Below, in pieces: positions 9,791 to 21,457 of a DNA stretch of 54,693 nucleotides. The notes under the pieces were generated by a model that made no database searches, was not told where the DNA came from, and was given only the letters and a program-made list of their open reading frames with translations. The stretch comes from Nemertoderma westbladi. Lineage: Eukaryota > Xenacoelomorpha > Nemertodermatida > Nemertodermatidae. The stretch spans positions 1 through 54,693 of the forward strand of contig JAUCBJ010008250.1 in assembly GCA_032718475.1 (NCBI GenBank), given 5' to 3'. A program made the position numbers and the translations under genes. Numbering within the stretch: the stretch's first letter is position 1; every line of letters begins with the position of its first letter.

Positions 9791-10514
9791 TTATCCATTA
9801 TTAAATAGTCAGGATGTGTATTATTATTGTTCCCCATTGTTGCTCGTTGTGGCTCAAAGTTTAATTTTTTTCAAATTTGGACCTAATTAGCATAATTTAT
9901 GCAAAATAAATTAAATCACTAATTCTTCCTTAATATTACAGTATTATAATTTATTTTAAATCTGGAGTACAAAACGTGTAGAAGAGTCGGAATATTCTAG
10001 AATTCGATGATATTATCCAATTGAACAAATGAAAAAAATTAAAAATTATTATTCTCTTAAAATTATTCTGAAATATACAATTAAATAAGAATTAAGTAAG
10101 CAGGACCAAACAGTAAATTTAATTTCTACAATTTCTTTCAAATAGCCCATACGGGATTTACTCAATCTGCTTATGTATATTGGAATCATGTAATTTTTAG
10201 GTTTTCCCTGCTGACTCTCGATGACCACTGACTGACAGGTGTTTTATAAGAATTGGACTTATCGATATCAATTATGGATATAGTTTTATTGGATAGGTCC
10301 CAGGAGATGTGAGACGGACAACCTAGTTTCGGGTCAAATAAACAAAAAAGATGGTGGGATTTACAATATTTTATTATATTAATTATTATTTAATCCGTTG
10401 TTTCTGTTGACTATTTATATCACATTAAATAATCTTTTTAGATCCATAAAGATATAACAGTCCGACGAAAGCTACATTATTGCCATAGTAAATCACATAT
10501 CAGTATACAATAGT

Positions 10515-10811
10515 TTACCGCGAAATATTGAAAATCAACATCACAAAAAAATAAAGAATAATTCCATTAGTTTCCGTAACAGTCCGGGTTGTTCCTGAGA
10601 ATGCGAATGAATTACATTGGTCGTCCCGGCAACACGCCAAACACTCGTATCCAATAGCGTTTCCGTTCTTGTCGAAGGTCTCATAGCAACGAGTGACGTC
10701 AACAGTTCCCTCGTGCACAACGTAATGGTCAGTACAGATACCGCCGCACTGTCTGTAGTAGACGACAGTCACCTCTCCGCTAGTGGCGTTCAGAGTTCCA
10801 CGTTTACCGAC
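10515..10811 (-). CDS. Ly6/three-finger protein, terminal coding exon
   Basis: The frame opens after an acceptor (ttcccag, just right of 10811) and runs 98 codons to a stop at 10515-10517. It carries paired cysteines (CGGIC, RCYE, ECLACC) and ends its domain with CCRDDQCN, the hallmark C-terminal motif of Ly6/uPAR three-finger domains. A hydrophobic C-terminus after ETNG (ILYFFVMLIF) looks like a GPI-anchor signal. Joined in phase 0 to the exon at 12573-12689 it supplies the second half of the disulfide-rich fold. Predicted product: a secreted, membrane-anchored cell-surface protein; ligand unknown. The exon carrying the signal peptide was not found. The copy-1/copy-2 duplication break cuts through its last codons. 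Confidence 0.75.
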   Translation of the reverse strand, partial: VGKRGTLNATSGEVTVVYYRQCGGICTDHYVVHEGTVDVTRCYETFDKNGNAIGYECLACCRDDQCNSFAFSGTTRTVTETNGIILYFFVMLIFNISR

Positions 10812-10974
10812 CTGGGAATTATTAGTTATTCAATATTTATTCACTATAAACATGCAGTTGTTACATATATAGAATGCATAATGGTGTATGTATGTATGTA
10901 TCTATGTATGTACGTATATTTAATTATTACTAAACCTAATGAACAGGTCCACTCAAATTATTAGCACAATTTAA

Positions 10975-11205
10975 AATGTGCCGGCTTGTCGATAAAATTG
11001 CGCCGCCACAACTCCCTATCACACATCACATTTGCAAGATCATCCGCATCTTCAAGGAAAGTGTCCTTTAAGAGGCGTTTCAAGAAAGTCATTGGCTGTC
11101 TAGTCAACCATGCTTATTTTCTCCATGGGGCTGCCAAAGCACAAGATTATGCACTGGCTGGTCTTCATGGAGAACGAAATGCCCTGTAAAGCGGAGGCGG
11201 CTATA
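10975..11205 (-). pseudogene. LINE C-terminal fragment in Ly6 intron
   Basis: On the minus strand this encodes pieces such as LANVMCDRELWRRNF, homologous to the C-terminal tails at 6870-7145 and 29430-29730 but clearly diverged from both. It is therefore an independent, older insertion of the same LINE family. It lies in the intron between the two Ly6 exons. Confidence 0.6.
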
Positions 11206-11399
11206 TAATATTTAACTTGGAATTTACATCGGCGATGAGAAACACGATATAAATGTATTTAACAATTTGTACGGGTGTGAAACTGAAAGTTTTTCGTGCC
11301 ACATTGATATCGGCAATCTGTTATGGGTCTGATACGTAGATAGGCAACGCCGCTCCCACTATTGTAGTACATTACAATAATCTACTGTGCGCTGCTTTA

Positions 11400-12330
11400 T
11401 GTGTGCGTAACAACACTTATAGAGATATTATTGTACATTGAATCTGGTTAACGGGAGCCTTGGCCAATGTTTCTGACTAGCCAACGAAATCTTTTGGGTA
11501 AACTCAAGGCTAGGAGAAACTTGCACAGACCCGCAGTTTTCGCGATCGAGTTCGTTTGCGAAGCTGGACCCCAATGGGTAGGGTCATCTCAGGCCATTTA
11601 AACTGACAAGATGACCCAACCCACACGAAGCTGTCCGAACTACGCAACCGAGTGTTTATAAGCGGATCAACTAGAAATATGGTTTACAAATCATTTAATC
11701 CTTCACTCGTGACGTCAACCATTTATACACGGCCGCAGCCGGATATCTACGAATCACATCGCAAAGCGCGGACCAGGTTCCGTCTTCGGTCGACCAATCA
11801 AAGTGTAGAAATAGGGAGATGGAATCGAGTCCCGTATGAACGACGTATTTGCAAGTGTGGCTCGCCCCAATCTGAATCACATGTTATTTGCGTTTGCCCT
11901 TTTATTGATGCCATTAGAAATAGATTCTCATTAGATTACACGTCCCCATCCACAGAACTATCTAGTGTTCCAATACATTCCAAACATATACATATAGGAA
12001 CTGTTAAGTGTTAGAAATTTAGATATTTTATTGTAATTTATTGTATTTTGATTTAGAACCTTTATTATTATATAAGCGATATATTTTTATTACTCTAATT
12101 ACTAATTTATTTGTACGTAACGTTTGAGTTCTCTATTAGTATATACACATTATTTTGATCTTGATTGGTGTTATTCTCTTATGTTTTCAAGAGAGCCGCG
12201 GCTGGTACCTTTTTAGGATTCGCAACATTTAACCGGTCCTTATTTATATTATGAGAGTGTTTGGTCTGTCAGTGTCAGTAAAAGTGTATATTTAAATCTA
12301 CTGGACCTCATGCAGGTCAATAATAACTAA
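11400..12330 (+). pseudogene. 3' end of a second LINE family in Ly6 intron
   Basis: The frame at 11652-12014 ends with GRWNRVPYERRICKCG and SHVICVCP, the C-x-C/H/C knuckle and flanking basic motif found at the C-terminus of many CR1/L2/Jockey-type reverse transcriptases. Upstream to about 11400 the frame is interrupted by stops but still looks like degraded coding sequence. About 300 bp of 3' UTR follows and ends in 'aataactaactaac', a simple-repeat tail typical of such LINEs. The element is 5'-truncated and dead, inserted opposite to the host gene. Confidence 0.6.
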
Positions 12331-12572
12331 CTAACTATATTCTAGACACCAGGCCGTCGGCCGAGTATTTCTGGGGTATTAAACCGTCCGCAGTAACCCA
12401 GTCTGCCGCTTGGGGGTATAAGTGATTAACGGATATCTGCTTATACTTTGCTTATAATTTTTCGAGTTGACACTTAATATAAGTTTATGACACGTGTTGC
12501 GCGAAGTCCCTACTTCGTGTAATGGAAGGTATGTAAGGTAAATTAGGTTCATATTATAAGTAATTCACTGAC

Positions 12573-12689
12573 CCAACATCCCTGAAAGTTAGTATCAGCA
12601 GTACAACGTTCCAACTCGATCCCAGAAGAGGAGCAGGAATTCTCGATTGAATTACCTTCTTCTTCGCATACGTAGCAGTATTGTACAAA
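12573..12689 (-). CDS. Ly6/three-finger protein, first half-domain exon
   Basis: A 39-codon exon bounded on the minus strand by tttcag on its 5' side and GTCAGT on its 3' side, in phase 0. It encodes the N-terminal fingers: YCYVC, then SCSSSG, RCTAD and GCW, the cysteine spacing expected before the terminal exon at 10515-10811. Joining the two gives a continuous domain with ten or so cysteines. The donor GTCAGT is acceptable but not strong. No convincing signal-peptide exon was found to the right. A hydrophobic stretch before GTAACA near 13986 was considered but lacks an ATG. Confidence 0.65.
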
Positions 12690-12699
12690 CTGAAAGTAA

Positions 12700-15360
12700 A
12701 TTAGTAAAAATTATTTATTAGTTTTATTAAAAGAACAATTTAAACTAGAACATCTAATTACATTCTACAAAATATAACCTGATTCTAATACTATGAAGCA
12801 TATAGGCCATGTACCGCAGTAGGCCCATACCGCAGTAGACTCATGTACCATGCACTTAGTCCCAGTTTTGTTTTACTTAGGCCATCAAGGTCTTCCATAA
12901 TATTACAAACGATGACAGTCCGGAAAAACCTGCAATTTTCTTGAAAAGTTTACGATTTTAATAATTTTTCGTTTATAACTATAATAACTGAAATAAACTA
13001 AAACTGAAATATAAATCAATCTGCCAGTTATCAAACGCAATTGAGAAATTGACATTTATTTACAAACAGAGCTGTACAGCGATATTTAAATTAATTCGTG
13101 AGTATTACAGCAGGAGGCAAATTTATACTTAAATTTCAGTGTTCTAGAAAGCCATAAAATAATACATAAAAATAATAATAATACTGCTTCAATTCTGTAT
13201 TATACTATATAAAAAAGTTATTCCTTCATAATGGCCATCGGAAAATTCCTCAATAAATCATATATCCGGAAAACTTCCATTCCTAATGATGGAAGTTCGA
13301 CATAGTTTTCTTACTACCGGTACTGACCTGGGCGGGTTTCTAATTTTTCTAGTTATTTCGCTTTATCAAGCCGTTAAAAAGATCCTAGATGTGTCACTAC
13401 CGAATTAGCCACGCAATTCTCGGTCGAATTTAAGCCCCGATTTAGATTTAGCTACAAAGCCGTCACCTAGCTGGACGTGCGCTAATTCGAGAACGCCTAA
13501 CGGCATGTTCGGTCACCATGTTTTATACAGCTTATTTGCAGCGATTAACCACTAGGTGTCGCTACGGTATTGCACCTAAATAGAAAACGGGCTAAAAACG
13601 GTTTCGGAATCTGGAGATAAAGTTGATAGTTCCAATGAGATCTCGAGATTATATTCCAAAATCCAAAATATGAGATGGAGGTGGTTAAGTAGTGGTAAAC
13701 ATTGTGTAGTAAAGAAAAAGGGAAACATCCTGCCAGACCAGTAGTAAAAAAAGTGTATATTTATGATCACACCAATTTCCTTAGTATTCGATTGAATTTG
13801 AAAAATATTGCGGGTTGATAAATATAAAGTTCATTTATTTTGTTGTTTAATGTTGTATTTAAGTACTGTATGTAGCCCTGCATTGTAAATATAGTCTTGC
13901 ATTTAATGTTAAAGTGAAAGAAAATAAACCCAAAACAGAAGAAAATTCATAAATAATGATAATATATAAATAGAACTTAAACTGTTACCTCTCCTGCAGC
14001 AGTATTGAAAACAAAATAAAAATAATATTAATATTAATATTAATAACTACAAACTAAATCAATTAGAATTAATTCTACAATAAATCCGATTACTTAGTAT
14101 GCAGACCACCGCGGCTGTATATAGAGATACAGACCCAGTTGAACTCTCATTTGGATCGTCAAGATACCAGCCTTTAAAGCTACATGCACCCCCCTCCAAT
14201 TATAACTTTTCGTCAACACCAGTATTGGAAACTAAAATACAGTAAATGTCACCATGTCTAATTAGTATGTAGCATCTATTTAATTGTTAGCTATATAGGT
14301 CTACATATTCTTATATACATTATTCCTATTTGTAATTCTTCTAGGATAGCTTGCAGAGACCCCCCCCCCCCCCCCCCCCCCCCCGCAAATACATATCCAG
14401 CGATTAGCACGCTAATAGCGGGATGTACCATCATGCTAATATCCCACTATTTTTATAAGATAATATCCGGATAATCGCCGTAAAAGTGGTCCCCGCGATC
14501 GCAGCGTTTTTAGCGGGATAATTATCCGGTTTTTAGCGGTTCCTTAGCGGCACTTTAGCGTGGATTTAGCGGCATTTGTAGCTGCCCAGGTTAAAAAAAA
14601 TTCGCGTTGTCCAATCACATGGCGTTCCTTGTGCATACTCTGTGGAGAGATGAGGAGAGGGGGGGGGGGGGGGGCTGGAGTGGTTAGCCTACCTTACTTA
14701 CCCTATGCCTACACCCTACGGCCCTACACCTACAATACTCTATACAAACTGAGATGTAATCGTTTGAGTATAATAAGAGAATATATAATGCATTAAGACT
14801 TAGGTGTATCCTATATAACTTTAAGCGATCACCAAAAAATATTAATTCGATTATTAAAATCTATATATTTGATCTTATTTACAACCATATTAGATAATTC
14901 ATAATTATGAATATTTATTAAAAAAAATAAATTGTAAACTGTTTCTAATCGATTATTCTAAGATAAGAAACCATATATCTATCCAATAATTTAAGTTTTC
15001 TGCAAATTGAGGTAGTGTCGGGTGGTTGGGGTTGGTGGTTTATGTAAATGCAGTTTAATTTTTGACAGTTTAATATTTTTTTTGTTCACTGCAAAAATGT
15101 ACAAATAAAAATTGAAATACAGTACATATTGTCTGTACTACTGTATAACAACTGTAGGTACTGTAACCTGAGATATTGTAGCACTGTAGGTAGGCCTACT
15201 GTATAAATTATTCCCTTAGATAATTACTAAATTTTTTCCTTTGATTGAGTTTAAACTCCGACATTGTCTCATACTGTAAAATATTGCAGCTTTGGTTCTC
15301 GAACCTACCGTGACACTCACTGCCCAAACTGCCACACCTGACTGCCTAAAACTGTAAAAC
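12700..15360. other. Noncoding, repeat-rich stretch
   Basis: No supportable gene in 2.6 kb. Notable items: a 25-C tract (14360-14384); a block at 14400-14600 in which 'ttagcgg' or 'tagcggga' recurs many times around inverted strings (gataatatccggataat; gataattatccgg); a 16-G tract (14659-14674) that creates the ORF at 14560-14796; and a 'ccactaggtgtcgctac' string (13549-13565) of the kind found in miniature elements. At 12491-12514, just left of the Ly6 exon, 'tgcgcgaagtccctacttcgtgt' closely matches one end of the inverted-repeat element at 31903-32424, so it may be a remnant of that family. Confidence 0.4.
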
Positions 15361-15400
15361 CACTATCTGTCACTGCTATCTTCTGATCCTACTGCAGTAC

Positions 15401-16976
15401 TTGACTGAACATGGATACGCACCCGCCCCGCCGCCGACAACCGCGACCCTCTCACTTTTATCCTCCGCAGCGCACTCCCACCATTCGATATCGACTCAGA
15501 GCGACTCCGACTTCTCTTCGACCAACCTCGCCGAGGTTTGGTCCCTCCTCGCCAGCGCCGAACTGACTGATGCCCCACTCGTGTCAGCGATGGAGCAGCT
15601 GGAGCCGCTGGAGACCGTCACAGTCGGGTTCCAGGTTGCCGCCAACACCTCCTTCGGCATCCGTGAGCTCCAGTTCCTCCCCAACTCCGGAGCCAACATA
15701 ACTGGAATCCCGCTCCGTACGTTTATCGCCTTCGGGGGCCGGGTGGCCAACCTACGGCAACCAGTCCCTGCCCCGCAGGCCCCCAAACTCGCTAATGGCA
15801 GTAGGACTGGCTGGTCGCTCAAAGGGATCTTCAGAGCCACCTTCCAGTGCTTGAAGCTCCGCACAGCATGCACCACCGAGGTCTGGGTGCTAGATGGTCT
15901 CCAACAACCACTGCTGTCCTTCAAGGCGTGTTTCCTCCTCGGGATCCTATCGAGCCCGATCCTGCGAGTAGGTACGCTGCACCGCCCACAGTGCTCCTCC
16001 ATTGCGGCCCGGCCAGCACAGCCGACCCCGCCCGAACCGGTTGCAATCCCGACCACCCCACCACCAGCCCTGGCTACTGCACCAGCAGCTACAACCACCA
16101 GAACCACATGGGATAAACTCGCGGCCCCTTTTCCACGTCCACTGTCGGGGATCTGTTGGGTAATTAGAGGTGGCCCCATAACAATCAAACTCCGCGAGGA
16201 CGCCTCTCCAACTTTCTCGTATGCGAACCGCGCCATCCCCGCCAACTTGGAGGAAGCCTTCGACCGGGAACTCCGTGACCAAGTCACCATGGGGATCCTT
16301 GAGCCCGCAGGCGACGAGAACGACCTGAGCGCGTGGCTCAGTCCCATGGTTGTCACCCAGAAGAAGGACCCCAACTCAGTTCGCATCACGGTGTACCTCC
16401 GGCAACTCAACAGGCACACCATCCGACCTGCCTACTTCTCCCCAGCCCCGTTCCAGGTTGTCTCTCGGATTCCGCCATCCGCGCAATTCTTCTCAGTCCT
16501 GGATGGGCTGAAGGGGTTGACCAACTTCGTCACCCCGCATGGTCGCTACCGGTACCGCAGGATGCCCATGGGATGGCATGGCAGTTCGGACGTTTTCAAT
16601 GCCCGAATGGCCAAGGCCCTGCACATCATCCCCAACATTGCCAGGATTGTGGAGGACATCCTGGTGTATTCTGACACCGAGGAAGACCACGAGGAAGCCG
16701 TTGCCCGGGTTCTCACAGCCTGCGACGCCGCCGACATCTCGATAAACACCAAGAAGGTGCAGTTCTGCCTTCCCGAGGTGAGATTCGGCGGCTATGAAAT
16801 CTCACACTGCCAGCACCGCATCGACCTGGAGCTCAAGGACGACCTTCGTCACTTCCCTATCCCGACATGTCGGAAAGAACTCCGATCATTCCTCGGCCTG
16901 GCTCAGCAACTCGGCAACTCCACCGCCGAGATCACCCAACTGGTGGAGCCCCTCTACAGCCTGAACTTCAACTACT
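15401..16976 (+). pseudogene. Gypsy protease and reverse transcriptase segment
   Basis: The frame runs from the ATG at 15401. A protease motif appears at residues 94-100 as PNSGANI: the catalytic aspartate of D-S/T-G is asparagine (AAC at 15683). The reverse transcriptase starts near residue 260 and includes LSPMVVTQKKDP (313-324), a VYLRQLN string with tyrosine at 332 where aspartate is usual, motif A aspartate D368, and VEDILVYS at 417 with glutamate in the first catalytic aspartate position. Between motif A and the following GRYRY about a dozen residues usual in the family are missing without a frame change. The protein would not be expected to polymerise DNA. The frame continues open to 17338, but homology leaves it near 16976. 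Confidence 0.75.
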
Positions 16977-18000
16977 CCGCTTTGGTTGTGGCTCCCCCAG
17001 CACCAGGCTGCATTCGAGGTGACCCGCACCGCACTCTCCACCGCACGCTACCTCTCCGGGTTCCATCCCGATCGTCGTACCAAGCTCCTCACCAATGCCT
17101 CCCGCCTGAATGGACTTGGTTTCCTTCTGAGGCAGTGGGACTCGGCCCGGAACGGGTGGATGACCATTCAGTGCGGTTCCCGGAACCTCGCAAAACACGA
17201 GGCCAACTGGTCCAGGATGGCCAAACTCGAGGCCTTGGGTGCCGCCTGGGCTGCCCACAAATGTTGCTACTTCCTCGACGGCCTCCGTCACTTCAACCTG
17301 GTGATGGACTGCAACCCCCTGATCCCAGTACTCAATGACCGCCGCCTGGTCCAGGTAACCAACGATCGCCTCCTGAAGTTGAAGACTGCGTTGGCCCAGT
17401 TCAACTTCACCGCACACCATCAATGCGGTTCGAAGCACCTCGTCGCCGACGCGTTTTCCCATGCCCCCCTCCACGCACCTCAGCCCAACGACTTACTACT
17501 GACCCCCAACGACAACGCAGACCGGGAATTCATTGTGAACGACGCCATCGGCCAACTCCCATCGCTTGATTCCCAGGACGCGCGTATCAAGCAAGTTCGG
17601 GAGGCCGGCCAACGCGACCCAGTTTACCGCGCCCTCCTCAACGTCATCCAAGAGGGTTGGCCGACCTCAAAACACAACGTGGTCGACAACCAACTCCGGC
17701 CCTACTTCGCCCACCACGCCAACCTGATGATCCACGAGGGGGTGATCCTAAAAGGCCCTCAACTTTACATCCCCGTAGAGTTGCGCCGCACTACCCTCCA
17801 ACAGCTATACGCCACCCACCAGGGGCTGAACAAGACTCGGGATCGTGCGACCAGGTCGGTCTGGTGGCCATCCCTACTGAACGACATCCAACAAACAGTA
17901 AATCGATGCCATTCCTGCCAGACCAACCTCCCCACCCACGCCCCCGAGCCCCTCCAACACAACCCAGAGGCCATGAGGCCCTTCCGCGCGCCCATGCCGA
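16977..18000 (+). pseudogene. Gypsy RNase H and integrase zinc-domain segment
   Basis: After a single-base frame change the homology continues in the frame read from 16986. It carries QHQAAFEVTRTAL (the connection to RNase H) and an RNase H whose first catalytic aspartate is asparagine (TNASR, N37, AAT at 17094). The later E82 and D108 positions and the VADAFSHAP string are kept. The integrase HHCC zinc domain follows (CHSCQTNLP, with the paired histidines upstream near THQGLNKTRDRA). The frame leaves homology near 18000, just before the integrase core. Confidence 0.75.
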
Positions 18001-18720
18001 CATCTTCCAGGTCGGCGCCATTAAATACTTAGGGGTCACTGACGAGTATACCGGCTGGCCCACGCTGTACCGCCTCAACTCAGACACAAAATCTCGAGCA
18101 ATCATCGACTGCCTCCGCCACCTCTTCCTTGCCACCACTGTCCCTACAATCATCCACCCCAACAGCAGCCCCCAATTCGTATCCAACGAAGTCCTCCAGT
18201 TCCTCCACCAGTGGGGGGTCCAGCTCGAGCCCTCCAGCCCCTACCTGGCGCGCACCAATGGCCGTGCCGAGGCCGCGGTCAAGGCCATGAAGAAACTCAT
18301 CCTGAGGGCCAACCACGACTCGGACGCAATCGCGCAGGGGATCCTGGCTTTCCACAACTCCCCACGCTTCGGTGGTCGATCCCCTGCCGAGCTCCTGTAT
18401 GGTCGCAACGTCCGGGAGGCCCTCCCCGTCCACTTCACCTCCTTCACCCCCAAGTGGCGCCAAACATTCAGGGAGCTGGACGAGGTGGCTGCCACCAACT
18501 GCAACGAACTACAGGCGAACTATAACTGCCACACACGCCCACTGAAAACACTCCTGGTCAGCCAGCCGGTTACCATTCAAGTCCCCACCAATAAGCGTTG
18601 GACTGGCCTTGGAACCGTGGTCGAGGCCCTCCCCAACCACGACTTCCAAGAGAGCAGGCGAATTGTGCGACGGAACTGCATCCTTTCGCGGGTCCGCACA
18701 TTCAGGCGCCCCCTAGCGGC
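18001..18720 (+). pseudogene. Gypsy integrase core segment
   Basis: Homology resumes in the original frame (read from 17657). The DDE core shows D115 (HADIFQVG), then HPNSSPQF, where the second catalytic aspartate is asparagine (AAC at 18161), and E205 in TNGRAEAAV. The C-terminal region keeps the usual SPAELLYGR string and a basic 'chromatin-side' tail (RRIVRRNC). With one of three catalytic acids gone, strand transfer is not expected. Downstream the frame is proline/histidine-rich to a stop at 19081 and I do not call homology there. Confidence 0.75.
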
Positions 18721-19084
18721 CTGCCCGCCCCACCCCCTACGTCTGCCCAACCTGAGACCACACTGCCATCACATCTCGCCCCACCAACACCCGTTACTCA
18801 AACGCCACACGATCCACCAACACAGAGGCCATGGTCCACCGTTGCCTCTCAACAACCAACCAACCCGACCCATACTCGTTCTGACAGACTCGTCCAACCA
18901 CCAGCATATTATGGTTATGGTAATGAATAGAAGACCCACCCCTATGGCTCGCCCCAACCCCTTATTCTCATGTAGTAGACTTGTAGTAGACTTGCCTCGC
19001 TGGCTCACCCCCACCTGTATCCGAACTAGATCGCACTTAGCCCACCCCCTTCGCCAATTGACAGACATTCTCACATATTAGCAG

Positions 19085-19965
19085 ACAGTTTTTGCGCGGG
19101 AAGGTTCAACCTTTAAAATCAATTATCTCAGAATGACATTTATTATTTTTAAAACACAACTACTCCTCCGCCATTTTTCAACCATATCTAATGATTTTTA
19201 GGCTCATTCGAAAGGGTTTCGGCAGTTCTTTAACATTAATCTTATATAATTTCTTTAAAAAAAGTTTATTAGGTCGATAAAAGTAGCATATATATTCTCA
19301 TAATTAGTTTAGGTGCTCTGTTATTACATAAAATTGCCATGGGGAATTTATATTAAAGAAGAAAACATTCAGTGATCTAGGTGGGGCCTTTATTTTCTCT
19401 TCAGCATGGAAGGGGTTAAACCAAACATAAACCAATAACCATATATGGAAGGGGTTAACCAAACATTAACCAATAACCTAATATAACCCATAACCATCGC
19501 ACATATAAACTGGTAACATATAGCAGTTGTGTTTAATGAATCATATAGAACTGTAGATCAAGGTACAGTATCTCTTCTACAACTCATTGGGAATTCAAAC
19601 TGTAAAATAAATAATAAAAACGTTAAAGTAAATAATTTTATAGTAAAAAACGATATTTATTCCGGAACTCATTATTATTAATAATTATTATTAACTTTTC
19701 ACCCAAATATATTATTATATTTTATTTATATTTATATAAATATTTTATTTAATATTTATTATTATATTAATTTTTTTATTATTTTCTATTATTTACTACT
19801 ATTTACTATTTTATTTATTTATTTATTTTATTTACTATACATTTTATTAATTGAACAAATTTTAAATTTAATAATATACTTAGAGTTAATTCTAATTGTG
19901 GATCTTCAACATTGTCCTGATCATAACTTCCAGACCCATTAGCTTTTACGCTAGATTCCTCTGAC
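19085..19965. other. AT-rich noncoding stretch with microsatellites
   Basis: A short direct repeat (ggaaggggttaa with accaataacc) occurs twice at 19408-19490. From 19670 to 19860 the sequence is almost pure A/T with ttatttatt and taatattatt runs. The part next to 19967 may be the 3' UTR or tail of the ULP1-containing LINE. No gene is seen. Confidence 0.4.
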
Positions 19966-19966
19966 A

Positions 19967-20411
19967 CTATTTAAATAAAATTTCTCTAATAGACTCAGAA
20001 TGTTCAGCAAAGGACTCTTTGACGCATGCAGCATTACCGACCTGGATACAAACCCCTAAACGTTGACGGAGGTGTTCAATCGATTTTTTGTTGCCAGATA
20101 CCTTCTGTATACGGTGCCCTAGCTCACGGATGAATGCTATCGTAGAGGTACCAAGACTGCCCAGTGATTCGACAGCTACAGGTTGAATTATATAATTACG
20201 TGAGAGTTCGCTATATTTCATTAGTTTCCTATCTTCAGCCATGTCTGCTACAGTAGGACCATCTAGGAGTGCTGTTTGGGAGTAAGAGGGAGCCTGGCGG
20301 TGGACGCAGGTAAAGTCCCAAATAAGAGGCTTGCCTCTCACCCATGGGAGTAATGTGGCCCCGTCCGGTCTCTTACCATCACTTCTACACATTCCAACAG
20401 GTTCTAACGTG
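19967..20411 (-). pseudogene. Restriction-like endonuclease segment of the ULP1 LINE
   Basis: Contains KRPDGATLLPW and LIWDFTCV, the P-D...D core of the restriction-like nuclease of R2/NeSL-type elements, which nicks target DNA to prime reverse transcription. The motif residues are P9, D10 and D26, counted from the internal ATG at 20392. The C-terminus is a short helical tail ending at 19967. It is in a different frame from the CCHC segment. Confidence 0.7.
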
Positions 20412-21101
20412 CTAGAAATCTCTGCAGACGCAAGTGCCCGATGAATTGCATCATTCCGTGCATCATCATGTGACGTTGATGGCGGCTCTTAATGTGGTTG
20501 CAGGTGAAAGCATGTAGAGCTGATGAGTCTACGGCAGCGCCACACACGCAAGGGTGTGGGATACAAACTTGTGCGCCCAGCCGAAGAGCAACAGCGATTC
20601 CAAAATCTTCATTAGATAATTTCAGGCCAAGGGAGGAAGATGGCAAGGTGTTGAGCCAGTCCCCAGATCCTTGGACCTTGCAACCTCTCAGGCGTGCAGC
20701 TGATGTTTTGTCTGATACTTCCAGGAGCAAGGCAAACCGTGAAACTGTTATTGGTTCCGACCAGTTTCTCTGCCTCTTTGGATCTTCTGAAGTATTCGCC
20801 TCTGGGATCATGCTTTTCCAACAGTCTATGGCTTCTCCATGGTGTTTGTTCTCACTAGGAGAGTGATAAATCTCTTTAATTAACGATTCATTCTTATGCA
20901 ATGATGAGAGGTATGCACAAGGCGCAATATCTGTCACAGAAGGGATTCCGAGGCCACCGTATCGACAAGGAAGGATTGCTTGCTCCAAGGTTTCAGTTTC
21001 CAGTTTAACGTTTGTTATCTCTTCTAGAGACTCCCTTATATTGTTATCGATCTTGCTAAGTAGATGGGGTTCGTTGAAAGTTGGTGATGAACGAAGCATG
21101 T
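20412..21101 (-). pseudogene. Thumb and CCHC segment of the ULP1 LINE
   Basis: Continues directly after the inserted DNA. It encodes LEQAILPCRYGGLGIPS, a string typical of the region after the RT in restriction-like-endonuclease LINEs, then the cysteine/histidine knuckle (HPCVCG, HAFTC, RHQRH) that precedes the nuclease. The frame is lost near 20412, where one base offset leads to an early stop. Confidence 0.7.
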
Positions 21102-21457
21102 GTAATGATTGTTTATACAATCAACAATCTGAATTAACTGTGAACCACAATATTGTTTATTAGAGGGAATTCCCATTTCACAGCTATCCGCAATGCGAAC
21201 TAATAACTCTTCATATTAATACTGAATACCAGCTGAAGTACTTTATCCAGTGGTTATTGTGTATAGCATTATATCATAGGGGTATTGTGTATGGAGAAAT
21301 TAATTCGCTCTGTGGCGATTACAATTGAATAATTATGACTAAAGTTAATTTATCAAATCTTTGAAAGATTTTAGTTACTTTATTTCATTTAACATTTAAA
21401 TATTATAATTATCGTATTATAATTCAATTATTTTATTTCGTTATAATGGAATATAAC
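21102..21457. mobile_element. 356-bp insertion inside the LINE reverse transcriptase
   Basis: Flanked by the 7-bp direct repeat AGCATGT (21095-21101 and 21458-21464). Removing one repeat plus the insert rejoins the LINE protein without loss, so the boundaries are well defined. The insert is AT-rich and noncoding. Its ends (gtaatgattg; inverted gttatattcc) match only weakly. I do not recognise the family. Confidence 0.7.

Larger units (their letters stand above)
2505..10530 (+). repeat. Segmental duplication, copy 1
   Basis: The order and sequence of landmarks here match 26525-34048: the aatatggtat microsatellite, the 'gagctggggacaac' minisatellite, a fibrinogen-related exon 1 with its promoter, the ggcgcctagctac array, a long noncoding block, a minus-strand LINE, a decayed exon-1 relic, the tttcggcaaaaa array, a poly-G tract and the 3' end of a Ly6 gene. 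By eye the copies are close to identical in long stretches and differ mainly by insertions. The left edge falls at the microsatellite near 2505. The right edge falls near 10530, inside the last coding exon of the Ly6 gene. A dot plot would fix the edges. Confidence 0.8.
15401..19081 (+). mobile_element. Ty3/gypsy LTR retrotransposon relic, gag missing
   Basis: A GC-rich island in AT-rich DNA carrying protease, reverse transcriptase, RNase H and integrase in the canonical Ty3/gypsy order. No gag frame lies upstream and no flanking direct repeats were visible, so the element is truncated and its LTRs are lost or beyond recognition. The pol frame is shifted near 16978 and shifts back near 18000. 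Several catalytic aspartates are replaced (see the three segments below and the findings). It is a pol relic, and it is oriented opposite to the Ly6 gene on its left and the ULP1 LINE on its right. Confidence 0.85.

Noticed and set aside
13970-14020. Signal-peptide exon for the Ly6 gene on the minus strand
   Set aside because: A hydrophobic stretch precedes a GTAACA donor-like site, but no in-frame ATG is found upstream.
15496-17474. Minus-strand ORFs over the gypsy relic, such as 16422-15496 and 17474-16968
   Set aside because: GC-rich antisense frames opposite recognisable protease, RT and integrase motifs; no domain of their own.
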